This document shows, piece after piece, positions 10,928-24,823 of a stretch of 64,000 bases of DNA. The first letter of the stretch is position 1. Each line of letters starts with the position of its first letter. A program made the position numbers and the translations under genes. The notes under the pieces are model-generated. The model searched no databases, had not been told where the DNA came from, and saw only the letters and a list, made by a program, of their open reading frames with translations. The stretch is taken from NCBI RefSeq assembly GCF_025698545.1, contig NC_068566.1:30482444-30546443 (forward strand), given 5' to 3'. Origin of the DNA: Gossypium raimondii. Lineage: Eukaryota; Streptophyta; Magnoliopsida; Malvales; Malvaceae.

Positions 10928-13900
10928 ATGGAAGAGCAAAAGGGAAAAAAACAGCATCGAGCAAAGATGCAGGGTACAGGTGGCGGTGCTGAAGCTGGAA
11001 GCCATTCCAAACGACCTCGTACCGATCCTGAAAGGCATAAACTGTATCGAGAGATAAAAAACGTAAGAGTGATTCCTTAAACCATCATCGATTTTTTTTC
11101 CTTTGTTTATATATGTCTTCATTCAATCCTTGCCTTGTGTTTTCATGACTAAAGTGGATGTTTGAGGAGCTTCAACTCGTCGAAATAGATTATCACGAAA
11201 AGCTTCAAGAGTTGGCCGAGAACAAGAATGAGCTGGAGCGATGCAGATCAGAACTTGGAGATAAGGAAAATGAGATCCAACAACATAGGGCAACTCTTGA
11301 GGCACAGGTTCTGCACTGCCCATTTCTCTCTCCTTTTACACTAATATGGTGTCATGTCAATAGTACTAATTAGCTTAAACAATCATAAATTAGTTTGAAT
11401 CGCATGCTTGGTTTTGTATATACTAATATTTGATGATTATAATTAAGAGTATTTTGCAACATGTTTGGTCTTGATTCTTAAATCACATAGTTTCAGTGGA
11501 ACACGGGAAACCTAGGGTTAAAGTGGAAATAAAGAATTGTGCTTCTTCCCTAAGCATTTATATGATAATTGTGTTTTCTCAGAAAGCAAGCATGGAATTG
11601 ATGGAGCAAACCGTCGTTCATATAATGGCACACTTGGTACGGAAATTTGTATAGTATTAACCGTTTCTCTCTTTTCTTACTAAAGATCTCTTGCTTATAT
11701 ATTTTTATAACAATATATTTATTATGCTTTTTACTCAGTACCCAACACTTGGTTAAATCCATGTTATCTTCTAATCGGATGAGTAATTCATGTCTCTTCA
11801 ATTGCAGGGGCTTAACTTTACTTCTTTTAAGGAGGTATGCCAATTATTTGTATTTAATAATTCTGAGTTTCTGATACATTAGTTGAGTGATGAATAGGGG
11901 TGTAATCGAGCCGAGTCAAGCCTGAATACTGTCAAGTTTGAGCTCAATTGAACATCTATTTTTAAGCTCGTTTACCAATTTTTATATTCAAGCTCAGCTC
12001 AATAATTAAGCTTAGGGTTAATAATATATATTAAGGGCAACAATGTAATTTAGTAATATAAAAATATGAAAAGTTTGATAAGGCTCGCGAGGCGTTTGAG
12101 TCAAGTATTACTAAACTCGTGTTCGGCTCGATAGATAGCTCGAGTTGCTTGAGCTCAACTCAATAATTACCAAATCGAATTCAAATTTTTTTCGAGTTGA
12201 ACTTGAGTAACTTACAAGCACTAGTGGCTCATTTACACCCCTAGTGTTGAACTTTATTCTTCATTGCAGATGGAAGAATGGTTTCTGGCGCAGAAGTATG
12301 TGGGAGATCATCAAGGTTCAGCAACTGTGACCGCCAACTTTCAAACTTCCATGGCTGATTTTTGTCAGCCAATGGGTCTTGGTAATTTTATAAGCCACAA
12401 GCCACCCCTTGATTAAATTGCTTAGTGTTGTATTATTGACTTTTAACATGTTTTCAGGCCAGTACCAAACCAGCATTGCTGCCTGTACTGCTGCTGGCTC
12501 ATCCTCTTCTGCAGGTTTTTGGATTTGTCATCATATATTTTGGTTCATCCTGTTGATCTTTTTCCTTTTTTTCTCAATTTTTGGCATAGGATTTACATGT
12601 TTTGTGGTATTAAAGTTTTTGTTTTCTTTAATGTGAAAATTAGTTAATTTAACTCTTTGATTACAAGCTCTTCTTATGTCTCTCTAAATTTCCTTGTTAA
12701 TTTAGGAGTTTGGATTAATTCTGCTGCACGCTCTCCCTTTGGCACAAATGATATCTTGTCTGAGTATGGTGATCCGAACAATATTGGTAACCATTTCGGC
12801 AGTGACCTTGCTGCTGGTAATAAATTTAGTTTTTTGCATTTATCACATTGGTTTATCTTGTTTAATGTATTTTCTTTAAATCAGCCCTCCAATTGGCAAA
12901 GAAATTAATTACATGTTTTTACTTTTTATCATGCTAAAAAATTTTCACTTTTAGAGCTGTTTTACAGAATTTAATCAATTAGAGGGCATTTGGTTAGTGG
13001 AAGATAAGATTTTGTTATTTGGTTGATGGAATGGAAAGACATAAATTACCAACTTTTTATTATTAAAACATAGTATTAACTATGGTTTAAAGGTAAATTG
13101 ACCAAAATGATAAATAAATAAATAAGGGAAAGACATTTTTATCCCATTTTTTGACAGTTGTTTAACTGTTGGGAATGTGAATTGAGATTATCGGCTAAGA
13201 TAATATTTGAAATCCAGATATGAGAATCCTATTTTGGTATCTCATATTACCCTGAAAATGTTCCATTTCTTAGCCATCTCTCCAGGACATCTAGTTTTGT
13301 TAGATTGTAACCTTTTCTCACCTTACTAAAAGAATCCTTTACAGTGTTATTTTATTGACTTTTAACATGTTTTCAGGCCTGGACTACACAAGCATTGTTG
13401 CCTCTAGTACTGCTGCTGGCACCTCCTCTGCTCCCCCAAATGGTCATGGTAAAGCAGGTTTTTGTATTCATCATCATATATTTTGCTTTTTCTTGTTTAC
13501 ATCTTACTCTTCTTTTTTTTCCCCAAATTTTGGTAAATGATTTACCTGTTTTTCGGGTATTAAAGTTTTTGCTTTTGTTTTGGGTAATTTTATTGTTGAT
13601 TATAAGGTCTTCTCATGGCTTCCAAAATTTTACTTTCTTGTTTAGGAGTCGGGATTAATTCTGATGCTGTAAATCATGACTCGTGTGAGTTTGGTGTCCC
13701 CAACAATGAAGATTTCCTTCTCAGTGATTTTTGCCTTTCCATCGATGACCTTGATGGTAACAAATTGAAAGGTTTTTTTTTTTTTTCTTCATTCATCATA
13801 TTGGTTTATACTTTTTTTTAAATTCTTCCCTACAATTGGCGAAGAAATTACATGTTCTTTTTCTTTTTTGGGTTAATAGTTTAGGAGTTGTCACTGATTT

Positions 13901-14225
13901 GCTGCAGGAAATGATCATGAGAATGATGGTGGTCCTTTCCCCCCGTTTCCTTGATGCAGGTAACAAATCATGTTTTGCATTTATCATATTTACTCATCTT
14001 GTTTATTTCTTATTTCTCCTTTTACATGTTTTTGATGGTGCAATATCTTCTCTTTTGGCTTCCCAAGTTCCCTCATCCTTGCTTAATTTTCTTGTTAATT
14101 TAGGATTTCAGCTTTGTGAAAATCCATCTTCGGAGCCACTTTGGCAATGGCCCCCAGATCCTTTATTTATATCTTATTATCGCCATAGTCTTTCCTCCAT
14201 TGTTTTGCAACTGCGTTTTGATTGA
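10928..14225 (+). CDS. Unrecognised coiled-coil protein, ten or eleven exons, repeated exon pairs
   Basis: A spliced gene of unknown function. Exons, all bounded by AG/GT and phase-consistent: 10928-11062, 11155-11307, 11583-11636, 11808-11834, 12270-12381, 12458-12514, 12706-12816, 13377-13457, 13646-13756. Then either 13885-13959 plus 14104-14225 (345 aa), or a last exon 13908-13954 stopping at TGA (295 aa, ending PFPPFP). I lean to the longer form because its introns match the repeated introns upstream. Residues 1-45 are basic (KRPRTDPERHK, possible nuclear signal). Residues ~46-115 are Glu/Lys-rich and heptad-like (coiled coil). The C-terminal half is Ser/Ala/Asp-rich and low in complexity. 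Exons 6-7 and 8-9 are duplicates (TSIAACTAAG / TSIVASSTAAG; GVWINS / GVGINS). The 10928 ATG is the first in frame. No known family is recognised. Confidence 0.6.
11896..12242. mobile_element. hAT-type MITE in intron 4
   Basis: Inverted ends AGGGGTGTAATCGAGCC at 11896 and GGCTCATTTACACCCCT at 12242. The flanks AGTGATGA and AGTGTTGA look like an 8-bp target duplication with one mismatch, slightly offset on the left. The interior contains GAGCTCAA / CTCGAG inverted motifs and no ORF. TIRs of this GGGGTGTAA..GAGCC type are common on plant hAT MITEs. It lies wholly within an intron, so it need not disturb the gene. Confidence 0.65.
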
Positions 14226-14469
14226 TCAGTTTGAATATGTTTAATAGAGATGCTTGATTATTCAGTTGGTACTTTTAAGACATCTTTCTCTTGATGACTG
14301 AGTCACCTTTGACACGCATGGTTTCCAATTTCCTTTATAGTTAAATATCAGTTTTTGTAGATTAATGTGAATAATGATGTATCATGTTGTATGCTACGGT
14401 TTCAAATTTGAATATGGTACAGCATTTATTTGCCTTAGAAACAAATAGAGCTACCCATCATTGAGACTT
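14226..14469. other. 3' intergenic gap between convergent genes
   Basis: Short AT-rich spacer between the 3' end of the coiled-coil gene (plus) and the stop codon of the nucleoredoxin gene (minus). No other feature seen. Confidence 0.6.
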
Positions 14470-15867
14470 TTAACTTGCTTCTTCCACACAAGTAGGATGA
14501 AGATCATAATCACAGGCATCACAAGAAAATGCCCAGAACTTCCCTTGTCTTTCGCAATAATTGCAGACATATGCTTTAGCCATGTCCAGTTTAAGCACAT
14601 GTTGATGCTTTATGTCCTGGATTTGCCTTGGCAATGAATCCCCTTCTTTTCTCAAGCTTTCTTCAATTTCTTCAATGCTTGATTGAGTGAATGGGAAAGC
14701 CTTTGCACCATACAGGGTGATTATCTTCTTCCCATTTGTGCTAATCGGTTTCCCATCCGGTCCAATAAGAACTAGTGCAGGAATGACTTTGATGTTGAAG
14801 ATTCGGCACAGATCTTGTCGAGTTCGGTCTTCAAATGGAAGTGCCAGCCATGGCATACTGCTTATGTTGACATCAAATTCTTTCTGGTCTCTGTCTGAAG
14901 AAACCAAAACAACCTCAAAACAGTCTCCCCTGCTGCTCAATAGCTGGTTGTAAGCTTCTACAAGCTGTGCAGTGAAAGCACGACATGGAGGACACCAGTG
15001 TGCACCGAAATAAAGGCCGACTGTCTTCCCAATAAGTTTCGATACTAAAACCTACAAAAACCGAAACATAACCGGGCTCATAAATTATACCTTAACCCTA
15101 CATTAATATAAAAAAATCACAGATAATGTTACCTTTCCACCATCGCTAGCAACAACATAATCCCGTCCTGGATGAGCTAAAAGTTGATCGATTTTTCCTC
15201 CTTGACGCATTGAATCATCGATAGCCTTCAATTCTTCTCGTCTCTTCTTGGTGAAAGGAAATGCATCCTCGCCAAAATCTTCAATCAATCCAATCAAGTC
15301 TTCTTCAACTGATTGTACATCCAAGTTTAAAGGAACGAGCGAGGGAATACGAACAACATGAAACCTTTCACGTAATTTCTTATGCAAATTCACATCAAAA
15401 GGAACGGTAAGCCAAGGCATGGTCTCGAAGTGAGCATTGAATCCATCTTCATCGTGGTCCAAGGAAATAAACACAATCTCTAGCTCTTTCCCCATTGTTC
15501 TTAACATGTTGTATAGCTGCACCAGCTTTGGGGTAAAACTTTGGCATGGCCTGCACCAGTTTGCAGAGAAGAAGAGGCAGATCGTCGTTTTCTCATAATC
15601 AAATGAAGATAAGGGTACCTAAAAACACACAGCAAAGGAACTAACCGTTTTCTTAGGATAATCAAATCACTAATCTTATCCATATAGTCCAAGTAAGATA
15701 ATCAAAATTTATCGACAACTAAAGAAAGCAAAAGAGGGGTATTTGAATTTTGTCAAGAGTACCTTATCTTCTTCACCGGATAACAGGAAGTCAACCCCTT
15801 CAGATGCCAAGATGGTGAGGAAGTCCCAAAGGGGCAAGTTTGTGGCCTGATAATCAGGCTTTGACAT
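14470..15867 (-). CDS. NRX2: Nucleoredoxin, two thioredoxin-like domains plus C1-type zinc domain
   Basis: Three exons on the minus strand: 15763-15867, 15133-15618 and 14470-15051, giving 390 aa; all junctions are phase 0. Domain 1 (about 20-175) has the redox motif WCRPC at 56-60. Domain 2 (about 190-345) has WCPPC at 216-220, with the thioredoxin-like tail IPALVLIGPDGK. Residues ~358-390 form a Cys/His-rich C1/DC1-like zinc module (YVCNYCERQGKFWAFSCDAC, then HPTC). Nucleoredoxins are thiol-disulphide reductases of cytosol and nucleus; no signal peptide is visible. Length and two-domain layout match plant nucleoredoxin 2 rather than the three-domain NRX1. The ATG at 15867 is chosen because upstream in-frame codons lack an ATG. 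Both active sites are intact. Confidence 0.9.
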
Positions 15868-16678
15868 GGCAACTGTGTAGTTACAAGGCTTAAAACATGA
15901 AGTTTGGGAGGTTATTTTTGTGCAGGGTGGCCTGAATTGCAAACGCTTGGTATAAAAGGTTTATTATATTCTGCTACGCAACTTAGTGTTAACTTGATGA
16001 AAAAGTTTTATTCTCATCAAACAACCAGGAATATTCGATGAGCAATTTTCAGGGAATTTAAGCCATAAATGGGAGAAACATATCCAATTTTCTCCGGATA
16101 TATTCATGACATTGACTCATGTTTCGTCGGCCCTATTTCTTTTTTGTAAGGATAGGTTCGAAGTTTGGAGCCCACTTATATGATATACCATTTAATTATT
16201 GATTATTATTTTTATGCGTAACAAACAAGATGGCCTTCAGGAAAGCTACGTTAAAAGCCTTCCATCTTGTCACCCTCTTCTATGGGTTTATTGTTTAAGA
16301 GAAAAAGAACAAAGAAGATAATTTCATAAGAGTTAATTGAATGTAGGAGTCGTAATAAATTGGAATACTAACATTTTCTACCATGGACATTTACTGGATT
16401 TTCCTTTTTTGGATCAAGAGTACCAGATTCAATCATAGATAAAAGAGATTTCAAGTTGCAGGGGACAAAGTCATGAAAACAAAAAAAATATCCGTTAAAA
16501 CGTATTCATTCACCCAAAAATAACATCCGAACAAAGGGGGATATACTTCTCCCTTTTTTAACTTCTACCATGGAGAATAATTACAGTATATCCTCATCTC
16601 ACCTACCTATGCTCTCATCCTTCTCACCCTTTGCTTTTCTTTGCTTGTTTCAGCAATCAAAATGGCATTACCAGTTTT
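15868..16678. promoter_or_regulatory. Intergenic: nucleoredoxin 5' region / BiP 3' region
   Basis: About 0.8 kb between the nucleoredoxin start and the BiP stop, both on the minus strand. It must contain the nucleoredoxin promoter and the BiP 3' UTR. I could not assign a confident TATA box or polyadenylation site. No other ORF is supported. Confidence 0.5.
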
Positions 16679-19796
<3,118 letters not shown>

Positions 19797-19954
19797 CGCA
19801 CGTACTCAAACTTTCCTCTCACTACGTAGAAGTTTCGAGGTTTCTCTATGAAAATCAAAACGCTGTATCGTTAATACCAGAACGAGTGATTTTCAAATGA
19901 CACTTTTGCTTTGTTTTTTCTTTTGATCTGTGAGAGGAAGTCGCGGTTCGAGGT

Positions 19955-19961
19955 TTTTATA
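19955..19961 (-). promoter_or_regulatory. BiP TATA box
   Basis: The minus strand reads CCACGTATAAAAACC. The TATAAAA lies about 160 bases upstream of the BiP ATG, putting the expected transcription start near 19925 and leaving a 5' leader of about 130 bases. It is just downstream of the ERSE-II site. Confidence 0.7.
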
Positions 19962-20021
19962 CGTGGAGTGCCCGCATCAAACGCGAACTTATTTCAGATG
20001 GGTGTATGTCATCTCTGGTGA

Positions 20022-20032
20022 CGTGGACCAAT
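20022..20032 (-). promoter_or_regulatory. ERSE-II unfolded-protein-response element of BiP
   Basis: The minus strand reads ATTGGTCCACG followed by TCAC, an exact match to ERSE-II (ATTGG-N-CCACG) overlapping a TGACGTGG core. In plants this site is bound by NF-Y with bZIP28/bZIP60 during ER stress. It lies about 60 bases upstream of the TATA box of BiP, the expected place. A second CCAAT (plus strand) is nearby at about 20058-20063. Confidence 0.85.
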
Positions 20033-21895
20033 AAGGATTCAAGAAGGGAATTGTTGAGCCAATGAAATTAGATCTTGTGTTGGGGAGATCCTGGCCGTTT
20101 ATTTTCTCTGACGTTTGCGTGTCCGCTTTTCCGTTTTTCTAAATTATTAAAAGTAGGATATTCAAAACGCGCAAACACTAAGTCGTTTTTGTCCGTCTCA
20201 AAACCTGAAATGCTAAAATTAATACTCATTTACGGTTTTAATCACTACGAAAACATTGTACAAATATATTACCATCTTTTTTCCCATATGGGGAAGATTA
20301 CTTTTAATTTTATAAAAAATTATAATTTGGAAATTAAAATGAAGAAATTTTAAATATTAATATTTCAATTTTTATATTTATTAATTTCCATCATTTAAAA
20401 ATATTGTATAAAGCTATCTAGATTGTAAGAAGATGCAAGAAAGTTCTTCTGAGAGTTGCTAATTTTAAGAGATTAATGTGTATTAGATTAGAGAAATGGA
20501 GTTTGAGTTGAACCTCCATCGTTGAATGCTTACAGGAAATTTGACTGTTTAAGTTTAAACACATTCATGAATAAAGTTAGTTCACGGAAAAAGCATGTTA
20601 AAAGTGTGATTGATGATAGTAAATCAAGCTTTGATTATTTGATAAATTATGTATTATTGAGGACCTTATTGAAAAGTGTGAAAATTTTAGGGATTTGTTA
20701 GCAAATAATAAAAAAAGAGGTTCTTATACTATATTTATAAAGTTCGATTGGGTAGGTTGTAAGAAATTAGCATTTCGAATATTCGTGTGTATAGAGACTA
20801 AATTTAATAGAATGCATTCATGTATATAATGTATTTATTTGTGCTTGAATTATGTAATCAATGAATTTTTCATATTCGAATTTAATTTTGTAGTTAAAGA
20901 CGATGTAGGACCATCTCGAACCAAAGGGAAACCCAAAGCCACCGACGAATATATATTTTGGTTTGTGCTCTCATAACTGGAGTTCATAAAATAATTGAAT
21001 ATATATGTTTAAACCAATATATGTTTGGAAGTGGTTTACTATCAATAAGAATGTATTTAACACATATGTATATACTTGATTGGGTGATTTGTGATCAGTT
21101 GGTTGAATGAATATACATATATATATGCTTGAAGATGTTATACTATTAATAATGACGACATTTGCCCTATTAACATTGTCGGATAAAGTCACTGGTATAG
21201 TTGGCATGTCATAGGATCCATATTGATAGGTGGGAGATTCAGCGCTATGTGTCACGAGGCTAGAACTTAAGTTTGGCAAACTATGCGACTGTAAGCATTT
21301 TTTTTTTTTTTGCTTCAGATCCACCTAAGTCAGCCTTACTCTTGAAAGATGAGAACTCTTATGAAAATTCTCTAAGGCACCAAAATATAATGGAAGCAAC
21401 TCAAAGATAAAAGCAACAAAAGAACTAAAAAGCCACAAGAAAGAAATGCACATAAGGCGTTTGATTATCTCGGAACTATCTCAATGCCTCGGCCAATTCC
21501 TAACTAGTCTCTCTATTGGTTAGTTTATCCCCTTAGAACATTTGTCTCGGTTTATGTCTCTGTTGTCCCTTAACTCTAATTGTATTTCTCTCTTGTACAT
21601 CTCGATCATAAAAGGCCACCACTATTACTTGCCCCTATTATGACTTGCCTCGACCGAGATGTTGGATCTGCTACCCTAAGTATAGTATTTTCGTCTATTT
21701 ACACTTATAATTTTTTTTGAACAAATTGGTTAATAAAATGATTCATGGATTACATTAATATTCTTTATATAATTTCCTCGTATGGTTTTTGCATGCAAAG
21801 CAACATAAAAGTAAATATTAGCTCAATGGTTGTCTAATGTTTAATCTAATACTAAGCGGAATTATATGGTTGGATCATCATACGGAAAGACAACT
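20033..21895. other. Intergenic region, no gene seen
   Basis: AT-rich DNA upstream of BiP. Short open frames here have no recognisable domains and skewed composition. No TIR, LTR border or RNA gene was recognised. A T-run lies at about 21299-21311. Confidence 0.5.
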
Positions 21896-23000
21896 TGTAA
21901 CACTCCTCACCCAACCCGATCGCTAGATCCGAGCTATGGAATGCTACATTCGTTGCTATAGCAACTATAATCAAATACATAATATAACAATCATCCACAC
22001 ATGCAATTTCAATGTTAATCACACTCATTTTATGCTAAACAATCAATTCCGAATCTTAATCGAGCTTACGAAAGCTCTTTTATTAACCCGAGCATGAAAT
22101 AAGACCAAATTGTAAAATTTTTAAAAGTTCAGGGCTGACGTCGTGACATTGCCAACTAGTTTATCACATCACGACGTCAAGCCACTCAACACTGCGACGT
22201 CACATATGATCGACCGACGTGGTGATGAGGAGAAATGATCATCGGGACAATATCCTATTTTTGGTAAAAATAAACCTTTTGGTACCTATTTCAAAGTTCC
22301 AACTACAACCATTCAACATAACCAGTCAAAAACATACCCAAACACATAACATTTCATACCAAAACAAGTCATTTAACCATTTCCAATTAACCATTTCAAT
22401 ATGAGTTCAACCTATTACAAAACTATCCATTTCCATACATTCCATCAAATACCATTCCAAACAAACCAACCAAAAACATTCAAATGCCTAACCTTACCTA
22501 TACAAAATCTATCAAAACATGTCATTTCACTTTCAATACAAACACAATTCATTCATCCACACCTTTAAGACATTAACCATGAACCAAATTAATCATTAAT
22601 CAACATATACCTCAAGCATAGCATTCAAGTTCACCATTCCAATGCATACTTCAACTTAACCATACCATACCATACCATACCATCCCATATGTCATTCATA
22701 TAACTATAAATCAACACATCATTAAGCATGAAATGCATATTTGTTCATTTCCATACATAAATCAAGACATCAAGCCATCACAAGTTACTAAACTCATCAA
22801 GACATCTTATACATCAAAGTATATATACCAAAACACTTATATACATATCACAATCCTTGACACAAGATGACTAAAAAGCTACCAAATTGAGGATAGTGTG
22901 AGCTTTTAAACGATCCAGCTTGACATGTTTCGCAAGGTAACAATCTATAAGGAAAAGGGAAAATAAATGGGGTAAGCATATAGAATGCTTAGTAAGCCCA
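21896..23000 (-). mobile_element. Gypsy LTR-like fragment (minus)
   Basis: Begins TGTAACACTCCTCACCC at about 21896, the complement of a gypsy LTR 3' end. It continues with a GACGTC/GTCGTGA motif cluster at 22130-22235 and, at about 22890-22990, the GATAGTGTGAGCTTTTA and GGTAAGCATATAGAATGCTTAGTAAG stretches. The latter resemble 2630-2740 of the complete LTR at 1473-4500. Its 5' border is not identifiable, so the right coordinate is approximate. Confidence 0.6.
22661..22684. repeat. CATAC microsatellite
   Basis: Four to five consecutive CATAC units in an otherwise CATT/CCAT-rich stretch of the LTR fragment. Confidence 0.85.
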
Positions 23001-23439
23001 TATGGAAACTGAAGCTTACATCAACAATTGAGATCAGTGCCTATCTATAATATGAGAATCCTAAGGCATTTAAATTTTATACAATATTATCCCTTAGGAT
23101 TTACATTAACCATGGTAACTTTAGTTTTACTAGAGTGTTTCACTGGCCCACCAAGGTTTCAAGTAGACGGGTTTTTCCATGAGTTCCACGAATTGGGCCA
23201 GTTCAAGTAGGTCAAATGAGTCTCGTTTAATCAGTTGACCTCCATGGGATGCTCTGTGTGCAATCGTCACAAACTTTTAAGTCGTGACATATGTGCATAC
23301 ATATTGTAATAGTTTAATACCCTAAGGGTCGAAAACATATCACCTGCTCAAATACACTGGGGGTACAAGTGTATTTTGGTGTGGTTGGTGGAACCGATAC
23401 GGTTGTGCCTGATTATCGCTTTGGTGCATATTTGGTATG

Positions 23440-24823
23440 ATGGTGGACTAATTCGAGTATCCATTCTTATATCCAATTTGTTTAATAGGGATTATAATGT
23501 AAAAAATGATATATTGAACATTTCTTGAATCAAAATGAGATATTGTTGTTAACATGAGATATGATTTTATATGTTAAACTAGATGCAAATATCGTGAAGG
23601 TGCATCAAAAATTATATCGAGAAATAGAGTAAAGCATTATTGAGAATAAGATAAAATGATAAATAAATGATCGATATATATGTATCTTTGATATTAACAT
23701 GAAATGGTTAATTGGTTAACTTGAGTTACTATGTTACTTATGTTATTTGAATTTTGTTTTGTTTATAATTGAATTCGAGTTATCTAACACCACTGAGTAA
23801 CCATTACTCAACGTACGTATTTGTTTATTTTTGTGTGCATGTCTTGGATAAAAGCTAAAGAAATTTCATGGTCAAACAACCAACTCTCTAGCTTAGCTTG
23901 GAAGCCATTACAATCATATTTTGTATGTATATATATGTTTAAGGTATTATGGCATGTACCTAGATTGATTGGCTTGTTGCTTAAGTTAGTTGGGGCACTT
24001 TTGGTAAGTGACCTATAATTTTATATTTGTTGAATTTTATATTTTGGTTACTAGTTAATTAAGCTTGATTATGTGAGTTTTGATGTGAAAATTGGTTGGT
24101 TTAGTAATGATATATTGAAGGTTATGATTTAGGAATGTTTGAACATGTTTAGATAGGTTAATTGGATGAATATGTTTTGTGGTATGTTTTAGGTATGTTT
24201 AGGTTTATTTGGTTAAGACTTTGGACACTTAAAAGTGCAAGATTTTGACCATTTGGTCATTGAGTCTCAAGATAGAAAGAACATGTCTCGAGACTGCTAG
24301 AACAAGCTTCATTTAATTTTTGCATTCAAAAGCATGAGGTCTCGAGAAAGAAGTACATCGAAGCTAAATAGATTTTGCCTTGCTTTAGGTCTCAAGACAT
24401 TCAAACATCGAAGCAAAACTAGGAAAAATAGGGGAGGTTGGTCTCGATACCTAGTCTTAAGACATAAAAGACCTTATCTCGAGACACGAAATGTAATGTC
24501 TCGAGACATGCTAACTTCAAAGCTCAAAATTCCAAAATAATTTATGACCTATCTCGAGACATAGAGACCTTAGTCTCGAACATAATTTGAAATTTGACAT
24601 TTGAGTTTGGATTCGAATCTTAACTCTGGAAATAACTTATCATAACCATGTAATTAGATGAAATAGATTATTATATACTATGAATGCTTGTGAATGATTT
24701 TATTAAATAATTTATTGGTTATACTATTGAAATTATGTTGAATTAGTCTGAGTTGCTACGACAACTTAATATGATGTTACACACTTGGACTTGAAAACCG
24801 AGTCAGGAGTGGGGTGTCACATT
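23440..24823 (+). mobile_element. Gypsy LTR-like fragment (plus)
   Basis: Ends GGAGTGGGGTGTCACA at about 24823, an LTR 3' terminus in the plus orientation. Further in are an ACTGAGTAACCATTACTCAACGTACG stretch (about 23795) typical of the LTR middle, and the TCTCGAGAC cluster at 24260-24585. The left border is not resolved. It faces away from the minus-strand fragment at 21896, so the two share a head-to-head layout. Confidence 0.5.
24260..24585. repeat. Cluster of TCTCGAGAC-like palindromes
   Basis: About ten occurrences of (T)CTC(G/A)AGAC or its variants within ~330 bases, for example ATGTCTCGAGACTGC, AGGTCTCGAGAAAG, TTATCTCGAGACACG and CTATCTCGAGACATAG. Spacing is irregular, so this is not a simple tandem repeat. 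Confidence 0.85.

Noticed and set aside
11123-11323. 66-codon minus-strand ORF
   Set aside because: Antisense shadow of exon 2 of the coiled-coil gene.
15868-15942. Upstream extension of the nucleoredoxin frame (25 residues)
   Set aside because: The upstream in-frame initiator is TTG, not ATG; the ATG at 15867 gives the family's normal length.
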